Below are positions 48,936 to 57,672 of a DNA stretch of 64,000 nt, piece after piece. This stretch comes from Dyadobacter sp. CY345 (GTDB lineage Bacteria > Bacteroidota > Bacteroidia > Cytophagales > Spirosomataceae): assembly GCF_021502725.1 (NCBI RefSeq), contig NZ_JAKFFS010000005.1, forward strand, positions 496,001 through 560,000, read 5' to 3'. The first letter of the stretch is position 1. The number at the start of each line of letters is the position of its first letter. The notes under the pieces are model-generated. The model was not told the DNA's origin. It did no database searches and worked only from the letters and a program-made list of their open reading frames with translations. A program made the translations under genes and the position numbers.

Positions 48936-49351
48936 TATTTTGGTTTTTCAAAATAGCAGACAGCTCAATACTATCTTGTATAAATCGCGGTAAAAACACA
49001 AGCGTTTCATTAGCAAAATTTACCCCATAATCGTGCGCGTTATTATTTCTATTGTCCCTATATTGGAGCCATCGCTCACATTGTTCATCAGTCATTAAAT
49101 CCCGCAAAACAGCATTTCTGAACACGTTTTTAAATACCATTTTATCCACTTCTTTGGGACTATGAAAATAGGGTTTGATAGCTTTTCGCAATAATTTGCC
49201 AGCCTGTTCCAGAATAAGCTCAAACGCTTTGACTCAGGCCGAACGAAACATATCATATTCAACGGTATCTATTTCCGACTCGATAAGCAATGAATGTGCT
49301 TTTTCCCAGTGCCGCTCTACATCTTTCTAAATATGTAGTATCTATTTTCAT
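48928..49351 (-). pseudogene. HEPT-domain toxin gene, disrupted by a stop and a frameshift
   Basis: From ATG 49351 the frame begins MKIDTTYLERC, then a one-base shift near 49305-49315 leads into ERHWEKAHSLLIESEIDTV, EYDMFRSA, a TGA at 49234-49236 and VKAFELILEQAGKLLRKAIK. The open part continues to 48928 and contains RNNNAHDY, the RX4HXY RNase and modification motif of HEPT toxins. Restoring one base and the TGA codon would give an about 140-residue HEPT protein. A shorter product from a TTG at 49191 would keep the active motif but lose the N-terminal helices. Confidence 0.72.
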
Positions 49352-49464
49352 AAGCCTTTCCAACATTAAAATTGATTTTAGTAGCTGGTCACGTGTTTAC
49401 ATGCACTTCGGTCAGTTGTATAATTTAAATATAGCGAACAGGGAGTCCAATTATTATTTTTGGA

Positions 49465-50832
49465 TTATTTTCCGATACAAAACTTACTGAAAATATTATC
49501 CAGCAAATCATCCGTAACAATCGTCCCGGTAATTTCCCCCAAATGATGCAGCGACAACCTGATATCCTGAGCCAAAAAATCACCAGTAATTCCAGTATCC
49601 AAACCATTGATTACTTCATTCAACGCATCCTGGGTTTTTAGTAAATGTTCATAATGACGAAGATTTGTGACGACAGTATCCGTTGCAGCTTGTCCATAAA
49701 TACGATTTACCAAAACTTCTGTCAGAGATTTTAATCCTTCCTGAGTTTGGGCGGAAATACCAATTATTTCAGGATTTTCGGCTTTTAGTTTATTGAAAAT
49801 TTCGGGTTCGATATCTATTTTGTTAAATACCCAAAGGACATCTTTGCCAGCGGCCAGTTCCGTAGCAACCTCCTTGTTTTCCAAAAACGTCTGCTCGCTG
49901 TCAAACAGAAAAATTACGATATCAGCTTTTTCCATCGCTCCACGGGAACGCTCAATTCCGATTGATTCTACGAGGTCCGTCGTTTCACGAATTCCTGCCG
50001 TATCAATAAATCTGAATTTCAATCCTTCCAGAATCATGGTATCTTCAATCACATCACGGGTTGTTCCGGCAACGCTGGTTACGATTGCCTTTTCTTCATT
50101 CAAAAGTGCGTTCAGCAAGGTTGATTTCCCCACATTTGGCGAGCCAATAATCGCTACCGGAACGCCTTCTTTCAGCGCGTTTCCGTAATCAAATGATTCA
50201 ATTAAAGGCGCTATTGTCTTACGAAGTTTTTGAATTAATCTTCTCAAATCGTCTCTTTCTGCAAACTCAACATCTTCCTCGCCGAAATCGAGTTCAAGTT
50301 CTACCAAAGAAGCAAAATGGATTAGTTCAGTTCTTAATGAAGCAAGTTTTTTTGAAAAACCCCCTCTCAATTGATTGATCGCAGTTTTATGACTGGCCTC
50401 GGAATCGGCAGCGATGAGATCCGCTACCGCCTCGGCTTGTACCAAATCAAATTGTCCATTCAAAAACGCACGTTGGGTAAATTCTCCCGGACGCGCTATT
50501 CTTGCTCCTTTTTGGATAAGAAGTTTCAAAATCTGTTTGATGATATAATCTGAGCCGTGACAGGAAATTTCGACAGAATCTTCTTTCGTAAATGATTTTG
50601 GTGTTTTAAAAACAGTCACCAAAACCTCATCGATCAACTCAGTTTCCGATTGTATTGTGCCAAAATGCGCCGTATGGCTGTCAACCAAATTCAGGTTTTT
50701 ACCTTTAAAAATATCGTTGACAATCGAGATCGAATGAAGTCCGGAAACACGGATTACACCAATGGCTCCAACGCCCGAAGGTGTCGCCAGAGCGCAAATC
50801 GCTTCCTGTTGTTGTATTTGGGTATTATTCAT
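49465..50832 (-). CDS. mnmE: tRNA uridine-5-carboxymethylaminomethyl modification GTPase
   Basis: A 455-residue GTPase that, with MnmG, forms cmnm5 or nm5 at tRNA wobble U34. The N-terminal folate-binding domain starts ICALATPSGVGAIGVIRVSG. The G domain has GSPNVGKSTLLN (about 228), SVAGTTRDV, DTAGIRET and NKID. The C-terminus ends IFSKFCIGK, the family C-I-G-K tail that carries the catalytic Cys. Length is normal. It stands alone. Confidence 0.98.
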   Translation of the reverse strand: MNNTQIQQQEAICALATPSGVGAIGVIRVSGLHSISIVNDIFKGKNLNLVDSHTAHFGTIQSETELIDEVLVTVFKTPKSFTKEDSVEISCHGSDYIIKQILKLLIQKGARIARPGEFTQRAFLNGQFDLVQAEAVADLIAADSEASHKTAINQLRGGFSKKLASLRTELIHFASLVELELDFGEEDVEFAERDDLRRLIQKLRKTIAPLIESFDYGNALKEGVPVAIIGSPNVGKSTLLNALLNEEKAIVTSVAGTTRDVIEDTMILEGLKFRFIDTAGIRETTDLVESIGIERSRGAMEKADIVIFLFDSEQTFLENKEVATELAAGKDVLWVFNKIDIEPEIFNKLKAENPEIIGISAQTQEGLKSLTEVLVNRIYGQAATDTVVTNLRHYEHLLKTQDALNEVINGLDTGITGDFLAQDIRLSLHHLGEITGTIVTDDLLDNIFSKFCIGK

Positions 50833-51017
50833 AGTACAAATATCGTATTCATTCAGCTATTTTCCGGGCTGAATGTTAAGTTTAAGTGATTCTGATGTTT
50901 AACAACCGTAAATCCAAATTCATTTAACGCATAATTAAATTCTTTAAAAGCCAGTAAGTCAATCTGAAAAGACTTTATCTGATTTTAAATTATTTCCAGA
51001 TTTCTTTTGTTACCCTC

Positions 51018-51025
51018 TATCTTTG
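51018..51025 (+). promoter_or_regulatory. Candidate -7 element for the queE operon
   Basis: TATCTTTG matches the Bacteroidota -7 consensus TAnnTTTG, 37 bases before the TTG at 51063. No -33 TTTG at a good distance was identified. Confidence 0.5.
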
Positions 51026-51062
51026 CACTGATTTTATTTATCGTTTACATACTTTTTGAATT

Positions 51063-51689
51063 TTGCTAACTGAAACATTACCTATCGTCACTAGTCAACT
51101 TCCTGTTATGGAGGCTTTTTACACTTTGCAGGGAGAGGGCCAGCATAGTGGAAAAGCTGCTTATTTTATCCGTCTTGGCGGATGTGAAGTAGGTTGCCAC
51201 TGGTGTGATGTAAAAGAATCCTGGGATGCCAACGCACACCCGAAACAGGAAATAAATATGATTGTTGATGGTGCGCTAGAATACCGCGGCCGACTGGCTG
51301 TGATTACCGGCGGCGAACCATTAATGTATAATCTGGATGCGCTGACGGGTGCTTTACAGGAAGCAGGCTTCCAGACTAATATCGAAACTTCGGGCGTATA
51401 TCCTTTCACAGGGCATTGGAACTGGGTTTGTTTTTCACCAAAGAAATTCAAAACGCCTCACCCTGATATTTACGAAAACGCAAACGAGCTGAAAGCGATC
51501 ATATATAACAAAAGTGATTTTGAATTCGCGGAAGAGCACGCAGCAAAAGTGAATGACAACTGCACATTATTATTGCAGCCAGAATGGAGTAAACACGAAC
51601 AGATGCTTCCTTTGATAATAGATTACATCAAAGACAATCCGAAGTGGAAAATGTCGTTACAAACGCATAAATACATGAATATTCCATAA
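51063..51689 (+). CDS. queE: 7-carboxy-7-deazaguanine synthase
   Basis: A 208-residue radical SAM enzyme of queuosine synthesis that converts 6-carboxytetrahydropterin to 7-carboxy-7-deazaguanine. MEAFYTLQGEGQHSGKAAYF is the family N-terminus, and CEVGCHWC (Cys41, Cys45, Cys48) is the Cx3Cx2C iron-sulfur motif. AVITGGEPLMYN follows. The only start that keeps the full N-terminus is TTG 51063; an ATG at 51108 would begin at MEAFY and lose 15 residues. The stop overlaps the next ATG by one base (TAATG). Confidence 0.9.
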   Translation: MLTETLPIVTSQLPVMEAFYTLQGEGQHSGKAAYFIRLGGCEVGCHWCDVKESWDANAHPKQEINMIVDGALEYRGRLAVITGGEPLMYNLDALTGALQEAGFQTNIETSGVYPFTGHWNWVCFSPKKFKTPHPDIYENANELKAIIYNKSDFEFAEEHAAKVNDNCTLLLQPEWSKHEQMLPLIIDYIKDNPKWKMSLQTHKYMNIP

Positions 51690-53587
51690 TGCGCCGCCTT
51701 TTTCTGACACTGCTTTTTTCAGGTTTTTTCATATCCAAAATTTATGCGCAGGATGCGCCCATGTCCCGGCGCGGAAAAGAAACGTTTGATAAGGCACAAA
51801 AAGCGTGGCAGGCACGGCAGATCAATGAGGCGCTTGTCTTGTTCGAAAAAGTAGAAGAAACGGATCCAAATAATGCTGAGATCCATCTGCGTCTGGCTCA
51901 GATATATGAGCTTCAAAAAAAAACGGAGCTTGCTAAAAAACATTTTGCAAAATTCATTGCCTTGCGACCAGCTGATCCGCAATCCGCATCTGCATATCAT
52001 TGGTTAGGAAGCAATTTGTTCCGAGCTGAAAAATATGATTCTGCACGCGTGTATTTTGAAAAGGTAATTGCGCTGGCACCTGCCAAATCCAGTCTTTCCA
52101 GATTGGCTCAAAGAAATTCAGCTTCTGCCTTGTTTGCGAAAAGTGCAATTCAACACCCCGTTAAGGTTCAGAAAAAATCCATGGGTGACACGGTTAACTT
52201 TTTAACCTCTCAGTTTTTTCCGGTCATGACCGCCGATGACGAAACGCTGATATTTACCGGATTAACCGAAAATAAAGACGAAAATATTTATATAACGCAC
52301 AGAATTCCAGGAGGCTGGGACGTGCCGGAAGAAATTTCCAAGACGATAAACACACCGAATAACGAAGGCACTTGCAGTATATCGGCCGACGGACGAACGC
52401 TGGTGCTTACTGCCTGTAACCGGGCGGATAGCTACGGAGGTTGTGATTTGTATATTTCGAAAAAACAGGGAAATGATTGGAGCACGCCACAAAACCTTGG
52501 TGAAACAATTAATTCCAGAAATTGGGAATCTCAACCCTCTTTATCGGCCGATGGCAGAACTTTGTTTTTTGCCTCAGACCGGCGCGGCGGACAAGGAAAA
52601 CTTGATATCTGGTATTCGGTTTTAAAAAATAAAGATAGCTGGTCGGAGCCGAAAAATCTTGGTACAGGGATTAATACGCCAGATGATGACAACGCTCCCT
52701 TTATTCATGCAAATGGAAGAACCTTATTTTTCGCTTCCAACGGTCTGCCAGGCATGGGTGGATTTGATATTTTCTTATCTCAAAAAATAGATACAACCTG
52801 GTCTGCACCAAAAAATATCGGGTATCCTATCAATACGCAAACCGATCAGGTGGCGCTTTATATTTCTGCTAACGGGAAAAAAGCATATTACACCGATGAC
52901 AATTCAGATAAAACTGCCGGCAGATCGCTGCTTTACACCTTTGACCTACCCGACACGCTTCAAAATCTTGTAACGCCAACGCGTTATGCGAAAGGTAAGG
53001 TTATCGACAAAAAAACACAGCAACCATTATCTTCGAGTATTGAATTGTATGATTTGAAAGTTCAGCAAAAAGTGGCGGAATTTTCGTCGGACGCGCAGAC
53101 CGGCAGCTTTTTAGCGGTATTGAACAAGGGAAGCGAGTATGCGTTTTACGTTTCAAAAGCGGGTTATCTTTTTAAAAGTCTGACGTTTTCAGTCTCAGAT
53201 TCGGTTTCGTCGGTGAATCTGGAAATTCCGCTGGAAGCTATTGAAAAGGACCGGGCAGAGATTTTAAATAATATCTTTTTCAACTCAGGCGAATTTACTC
53301 TGGACGAAAAGTCAAAAGTAGAACTTGACCGAATGGTTGATTTTCTTAAAACCAATAAACAGATAAGCATCGAAATTTCCGGGCATACGGATGACGTAGG
53401 TACTGATCAGATCAATCTTGAATTGTCGAAAAAACGTGCTCAGTCAGTTATGGATTATTTGCAGAAATCCGGCGTCGAACCCGCTCGTTTGAGCTCAAAG
53501 GGATATGGGGAAACGAAACCTGTGGTGAAAAATGATTCGGAAGAAAGCCGTCAAAAGAACAGACGCATCGAGTGGCGCGTTTTATAA
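51689..53587 (+). CDS. TPR-PD40-OmpA family envelope protein
   Basis: A 632-residue protein: signal peptide (ending KIYAQ), tetratricopeptide repeats (about 30-150), PD40 propeller strands (about 165-420, for example GRTLVLTACNRADSYGGCDLYIS and GRTLFFASDRRGGQGKLDIWYS), a carboxypeptidase-regulatory-like segment (435-515) and an OmpA peptidoglycan-binding domain (525-632, ISIEISGHTDDVGTDQINLEL). Such proteins bind peptidoglycan and scaffold outer-membrane machinery. It is coupled to queE by a one-base overlap, an odd pairing of tRNA modification and envelope functions. Confidence 0.9.
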   Translation: MRRLFLTLLFSGFFISKIYAQDAPMSRRGKETFDKAQKAWQARQINEALVLFEKVEETDPNNAEIHLRLAQIYELQKKTELAKKHFAKFIALRPADPQSASAYHWLGSNLFRAEKYDSARVYFEKVIALAPAKSSLSRLAQRNSASALFAKSAIQHPVKVQKKSMGDTVNFLTSQFFPVMTADDETLIFTGLTENKDENIYITHRIPGGWDVPEEISKTINTPNNEGTCSISADGRTLVLTACNRADSYGGCDLYISKKQGNDWSTPQNLGETINSRNWESQPSLSADGRTLFFASDRRGGQGKLDIWYSVLKNKDSWSEPKNLGTGINTPDDDNAPFIHANGRTLFFASNGLPGMGGFDIFLSQKIDTTWSAPKNIGYPINTQTDQVALYISANGKKAYYTDDNSDKTAGRSLLYTFDLPDTLQNLVTPTRYAKGKVIDKKTQQPLSSSIELYDLKVQQKVAEFSSDAQTGSFLAVLNKGSEYAFYVSKAGYLFKSLTFSVSDSVSSVNLEIPLEAIEKDRAEILNNIFFNSGEFTLDEKSKVELDRMVDFLKTNKQISIEISGHTDDVGTDQINLELSKKRAQSVMDYLQKSGVEPARLSSKGYGETKPVVKNDSEESRQKNRRIEWRVL

Positions 53588-53764
53588 GGAAATTTGCATA
53601 AAGGGGTTAATTTTCGCACTTTTGTGATTTGGTAAATGTTATACCTCCGTGGGCACAAAATACAGAATGCTCATAAATCTTCGACCAAACAGTACTGAAA
53701 AATTCGGTCTGGGCGTCGATTACGTTGATTTAAGAAATTTGAATAATATTAAGTAAGAACTAAC

Positions 53765-54733
53765 ATGACATCTGAAAAAGTAGATTGCCTCATCATTGGA
53801 TCCGGACCTGCCGGATACACAGCTGCTATATATGCTTCAAGAGCCGGACTAAATCCTGTATTATATCAGGGTGCACAGCCAGGTGGTCAATTGACGATAA
53901 CAACTGAAGTAGATAATTATCCGGGATATCCTGACGGAATTACAGGTCCCGAGATGATGATAAATTTTGAAAAACAAGCCAAACGTTTTGGTGCTGATAT
54001 CCGTTACGGAATGGCGACTTCCGTTGATTTTACGTCATATCCACGCAAGGTGATTATTGACGGTCAGAAGGAAATTTTGGCAGACGCTGTTATCATTTCA
54101 ACTGGTGCGTCAGCAAAATGGCTTGGTATTGAAGGTGAAGAAAGATTAAACGGTCATGGCGTATCTGCCTGCGCAGTTTGTGACGGTTTCTTCTTCCGCG
54201 GCCAGGATGTGGTCGTTGTAGGTGCGGGAGACACGGCTGCTGAGGAAGCGAGTTATCTTGCCAAATTGGTTCGCAAGGTGTATTTGGTAGTGCGTCGTGA
54301 CGAGATGCGTGCTTCTAAAATCATGCAGAAACGTTTGGAAACACTTCCAAACATAGAAATTCTATGGAATACTGAAACTGTCAGACTGAACGGTGAAGAA
54401 GGTCTTGAAAGTGTTTTGGTAAAAAATAATAAAACCGGCGAAGAAACTTTGTTAGATGTTACCGGATTTTTTGTAGCGATCGGTCATAAACCAAATACCG
54501 ATATCTTCAAGGGTTACATCGACATGGATGAAACTGGTTACATCAAAACAATCAAAGGTTCTGCTCATACCAACGTTTCAGGTGTGTTCGCTTGTGGTGA
54601 TGCTCAGGACAATGTTTATCGTCAGGCGATCACTGCTGCGGGTACTGGCTGTATGGCTGCCCTTGACGCTGAACGCTTCCTGATGGAACGCGAAGTGGAG
54701 ATTATTGCCGACGATATCCTTGAAACAAACTAA
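53765..54733 (+). CDS. trxB: Thioredoxin reductase
   Basis: A 322-residue flavoprotein: the FAD dinucleotide fold begins LIIGSGPAGYTAA, the redox pair is CAVCDG (Cys136, Cys139), the NADPH site is VVVGAGDTAAEEASYL and the C-terminal FAD motif is GVFACGDAQD. It reduces thioredoxin with NADPH. It lies alone with a terminator behind it. Together with bshB1 and msrB close by, it forms a thiol-redox neighbourhood, though they need not be co-transcribed. Confidence 0.96.
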   Translation: MTSEKVDCLIIGSGPAGYTAAIYASRAGLNPVLYQGAQPGGQLTITTEVDNYPGYPDGITGPEMMINFEKQAKRFGADIRYGMATSVDFTSYPRKVIIDGQKEILADAVIISTGASAKWLGIEGEERLNGHGVSACAVCDGFFFRGQDVVVVGAGDTAAEEASYLAKLVRKVYLVVRRDEMRASKIMQKRLETLPNIEILWNTETVRLNGEEGLESVLVKNNKTGEETLLDVTGFFVAIGHKPNTDIFKGYIDMDETGYIKTIKGSAHTNVSGVFACGDAQDNVYRQAITAAGTGCMAALDAERFLMEREVEIIADDILETN

Positions 54734-54761
54734 GAAATAAACCGGAAATCAGACATTAAAG

Positions 54762-54801
54762 TCGGGCTACCAGCTTGTGCAAAACACAGTTGGTAGCCCG
54801 A
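54762..54801 (+). terminator. Terminator of trxB
   Basis: TCGGGCTACCAGCT and AGTTGGTAGCCCGA pair around a short loop with one wobble. T residues follow. Confidence 0.75.
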
Positions 54802-54817
54802 TATATTATCGATATTT

Positions 54818-55894
54818 ATGAAAGGAAAGCTTATTGTAGGTTTGCTAATGGTCGTGTGTTTGAGTCCCTGGAACACGCAAGCGCAAGAGCGAGGAAAATT
54901 TAAGAAAAATCCAAAGATTAATCAGGCTGGCAGCAATGCCAATGAAGGACCAACGAGAGTAGGCACGCCACAGCCAGAAGACGAATTTCAGGTTGAAACT
55001 TCAACATTAAAATTTCAAAGTCAGTTTGAACCGGTAAAACCTTTAAATCCGGTTGTCAGCGAAGATACGGCGACAATTGACGAAGGAGAAACAGACGTTG
55101 TTGAAGTCGTTGATTCACTGCTTGTTGGCGACGAATGGGTAAAATCAGCTGAATATTATGTGATTTGGGACGCCCGGACAATTAATCCATACGGACTGAA
55201 TCCGCTTGATTTTGACGAACCGGTTGATCTGACCCTTTACAATCCTGCCATAAACCGCATGTGGAGCACACCAATGCCAAAAACGCCTACGACCTCAAAT
55301 TTTAGCTATCGTTGGGGTCGCTGGCACAACGGAACCGACCTTGATCTTGAAACAGGTGACACTGTCAGGTCAACGTATGATGGTATGGTCAGGATTGTGG
55401 CATGGGACGGAAGTGGTTATGGAAAATTTGTTCTGATTCGCCATTATAACGGATTGGAAACATTATATGGCCACCTTTCTAAACAAATGGTTGAATCCGG
55501 TCAGCTTGTGAAAGCCGGAGAAGTGATTGGACTTGGAGGAAATACAGGTCGTAGTTCAGGTTCTCATTTACATTATGAAAACCGTTACGAAGGAAACCCG
55601 TTCGACCCGAGAAATATTTATGACTGGGAAAATGCACAGATCAAATCAGATCATTTTCTTCTGACCAGTAACGCATGGGGCCATTTACGGGGCGGTCGCG
55701 CTGCTAAAAGTGAATTTGAATCGGGCGACGCACCGGTTGCTTATTCCCGTTCAATTTTACATAAAGTGCGCTCCGGCGATACGCTTTCTTCCATTGCTGG
55801 TAAATATGGCGTCTCCATTTCAAGCATAGCAAAAAAGAACAGGATTTCGACGCGTTCTACTTTACGCTTAGGACAAAAACTTAGAATCAAATAA
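54818..55894 (+). CDS. M23 family peptidase with LysM domain
   Basis: A 358-residue exported peptidoglycan peptidase. The signal peptide ends NTQAQ, an acidic linker follows, then the M23 domain (about 155-270) with HNGTDLDLETGDTV (H-x-x-x-D zinc ligands) and SGSHLHYENR (H-x-H). A C-terminal LysM module (about 314-358, HKVRSGDTLSSIAGKYGV) binds glycan. M23 enzymes cut cross-links to allow cell wall growth. A short terminator lies right after the stop. Confidence 0.92.
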   Translation: MKGKLIVGLLMVVCLSPWNTQAQERGKFKKNPKINQAGSNANEGPTRVGTPQPEDEFQVETSTLKFQSQFEPVKPLNPVVSEDTATIDEGETDVVEVVDSLLVGDEWVKSAEYYVIWDARTINPYGLNPLDFDEPVDLTLYNPAINRMWSTPMPKTPTTSNFSYRWGRWHNGTDLDLETGDTVRSTYDGMVRIVAWDGSGYGKFVLIRHYNGLETLYGHLSKQMVESGQLVKAGEVIGLGGNTGRSSGSHLHYENRYEGNPFDPRNIYDWENAQIKSDHFLLTSNAWGHLRGGRAAKSEFESGDAPVAYSRSILHKVRSGDTLSSIAGKYGVSISSIAKKNRISTRSTLRLGQKLRIK

Positions 55895-55900
55895 ATAATG

Positions 55901-55928
55901 AGCCGGATTTATTCCGGCTTTATTTTTA
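55901..55928 (+). terminator. Terminator of the M23 gene
   Basis: AGCCGGA pairs with TCCGGCT around a TTTAT loop, followed by a T-rich stretch. Confidence 0.75.
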
Positions 55929-55948
55929 AAATACAATTTGCATCCCTC

Positions 55949-56680
55949 ATGAAACTTGATATTCTTGCTATAACTGCACATCCTGACGACGTTGAATTGT
56001 GCTGCGCCGGAACGTTGCTGGCCCAAATGGCGCTTGGAAAAAAAGTAGGTATTGTTGATCTTACAAGAGGAGAACTCGGAACACGGGGAACTCCCGAAGG
56101 CAGAATTCAGGAAGCTGCCGACTCTGCGGCTATACTCAATATTCAGGTTAGGGAAAATGTGGGCTTGGCTGATGGTTTTTTTGCCAATGTAGAAGAACAG
56201 CAAAAAGCTATTATTCCTTATATCAGAAAGTATCAACCGGATATCGTTATCACGAACGCCATTGATGATCGTCATCCTGACCACGGCCGCGGTGCGAAAA
56301 TTGTCGCAGATAGCTGTTTTTATTCCGGGTTACGAATGATTGAAACTTTTGATGAAAATGGTAACAGACAAGAAGCGTGGCGGCCCCGCCTGGTTTTTCA
56401 TGCGATTCAAGACCGTTTTATAAAACCTGATTTTGTTGTGGATATCACTGATTATCATGATCAGAAAATCCAGGCAATTCGTGCATTTAAAAGTCAGTTT
56501 TTCAATCCTGAATACAATGCCAACAGCAATGAGCCGCAAAGCTATATCTCATCACCAGACTTCCTGAATTTCGTAATTGCAAGAGCTCAGGAATTTGGAC
56601 ATTCGGTGGGAGTGAAATTTGCAGAAGGATTTACAACTTCCAGAATGCTGGGAGTAAAAGACCTTTCGTCATTTATTTAA
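55949..56680 (+). CDS. bshB1: Bacillithiol biosynthesis deacetylase
   Basis: A 243-residue zinc-dependent LmbE/PIG-L-type deacetylase that removes acetyl from GlcNAc-malate in bacillithiol synthesis. AITAHPDDVELCCAGTL holds the H-P-D-D-x-E metal/catalytic motif, and ERHPDHGRGAK-type residues DDRHPDHGRGAK the second. The length and GTRGTPEGR segment match BshB1. ATG 55949 gives the normal N-terminus; a codon upstream would add 17 residues that overlap the terminator. Confidence 0.95.
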   Translation: MKLDILAITAHPDDVELCCAGTLLAQMALGKKVGIVDLTRGELGTRGTPEGRIQEAADSAAILNIQVRENVGLADGFFANVEEQQKAIIPYIRKYQPDIVITNAIDDRHPDHGRGAKIVADSCFYSGLRMIETFDENGNRQEAWRPRLVFHAIQDRFIKPDFVVDITDYHDQKIQAIRAFKSQFFNPEYNANSNEPQSYISSPDFLNFVIARAQEFGHSVGVKFAEGFTTSRMLGVKDLSSFI

Positions 56681-56704
56681 GAGGATACCGTTTTTCGAAA
56701 AAGT

Positions 56705-56736
56705 AAAGTCTGAATCGTCACGATTTCAGACTTTTT
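56705..56736 (+). terminator. Terminator of bshB1
   Basis: AAAGTCTGAATCGT pairs with ACGATTTCAGACTTT with one bulge and a T tail. Confidence 0.8.
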
Positions 56737-56872
56737 CTATTTATAGTCAATGCATTGTTTTTCATAAACGAACAATTGTGAATCTAAAATGGAACAACAA
56801 AAAACAGCATTTTGTTAAATCTATGCGCATCTTCTGATCGTATATGGTTTTATAGATTTAATCCGCATTTAC

Positions 56873-57442
56873 ATGAAAAATACATTAGCATTGTTATCCT
56901 TTCTTATTCTTGGGATCTGTTTTCAAAGCTGTTATGCACAGTCGGAGAAACAGAAATCCGAGCAAAAAAAGAGTCCGGTATATTCTCATACCGACACGAC
57001 AAAAGTAAATCAGTCAGATAAGGACTGGAAGAAGATTTTGTCTCCCGAAGTTTATGATGTTGCGCGTTTAAAAGGAACAGAAAGACCGTTTACAAGCAAA
57101 TTTGAAACGTCAAAAGAGATAGGCACCTATTATTGTGCAGTTTGTGGAAACGCATTATTTCAAAGTGATACCAAATTCGACAGCGGATGCGGCTGGCCAA
57201 GCTTTTATCAGCCGATAAGCAAAACTTCGATTGTGTACCACAAAGACAGAAGTCTGGGAATGGAGCGGACAGAGGTGACTTGCGGTCGCTGCAAGTCTCA
57301 TTTGGGACACGTTTTTGACGACGGTCCTCCGCCGACAGGACTGCGTTATTGTATCAACGGCGTTGTGCTCGATTTTGAAAAAGCAAAAACTGCTGAAAAG
57401 AGTTATTCTAAAAAACAGAAAAAGGATACGAGCGGAAAGTAA
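56873..57442 (+). CDS. msrB: Peptide-methionine (R)-S-oxide reductase, exported
   Basis: A 189-residue protein with an export signal (ICFQSCYAQ, a possible lipobox or cleavage site), then the MsrB domain: two CxxC zinc pairs ([10 protein letters not shown] and [18 protein letters not shown]), SGCGWPSF and the catalytic [11 protein letters not shown]. It repairs oxidised methionine in envelope proteins. The last 20 residues are Lys/Ser-rich. A 20-bp hairpin follows. Confidence 0.95.
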   Translation: MKNTLALLSFLILGICFQSCYAQSEKQKSEQKKSPVYSHTDTTKVNQSDKDWKKILSPEVYDVARLKGTERPFTSKFETSKEIGTYYCAVCGNALFQSDTKFDSGCGWPSFYQPISKTSIVYHKDRSLGMERTEVTCGRCKSHLGHVFDDGPPPTGLRYCINGVVLDFEKAKTAEKSYSKKQKKDTSGK

Positions 57443-57466
57443 ATAATCAGCATAACTCTGTGTCAT

Positions 57467-57523
57467 AAGAGCGTCGTGAAAGAATTTCCGTTTAATGGGA
57501 ATTCTTTCACGACGCTCTTTTTA
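57467..57523 (+). terminator. Perfect 20-bp terminator of msrB
   Basis: Arms 57467-57486 and 57500-57519 (AAGAGCGTCGTGAAAGAATT and its complement) pair over 20 bases with a 13-base loop, followed by TTTTTATA. Confidence 0.9.
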
Positions 57524-57672
57524 TATACCATTTGGAAAATTGTTATGTTGCCACGAATAGAAAAGTCTGAAAAGTTAAAAAGCGTTAAATGACTCCTGCC
57601 TGTTAGATTACGAGGCTCACTTCCGGTAATTTTGAAAAACCTGATACTGAATAACCGTAACTAATAAAATAA

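Noticed and set aside
50833-51062. preQ1-type riboswitch upstream of queE
   Set aside because: No aptamer-like hairpin pattern could be recognised by eye in the leader. A covariance-model search would decide.
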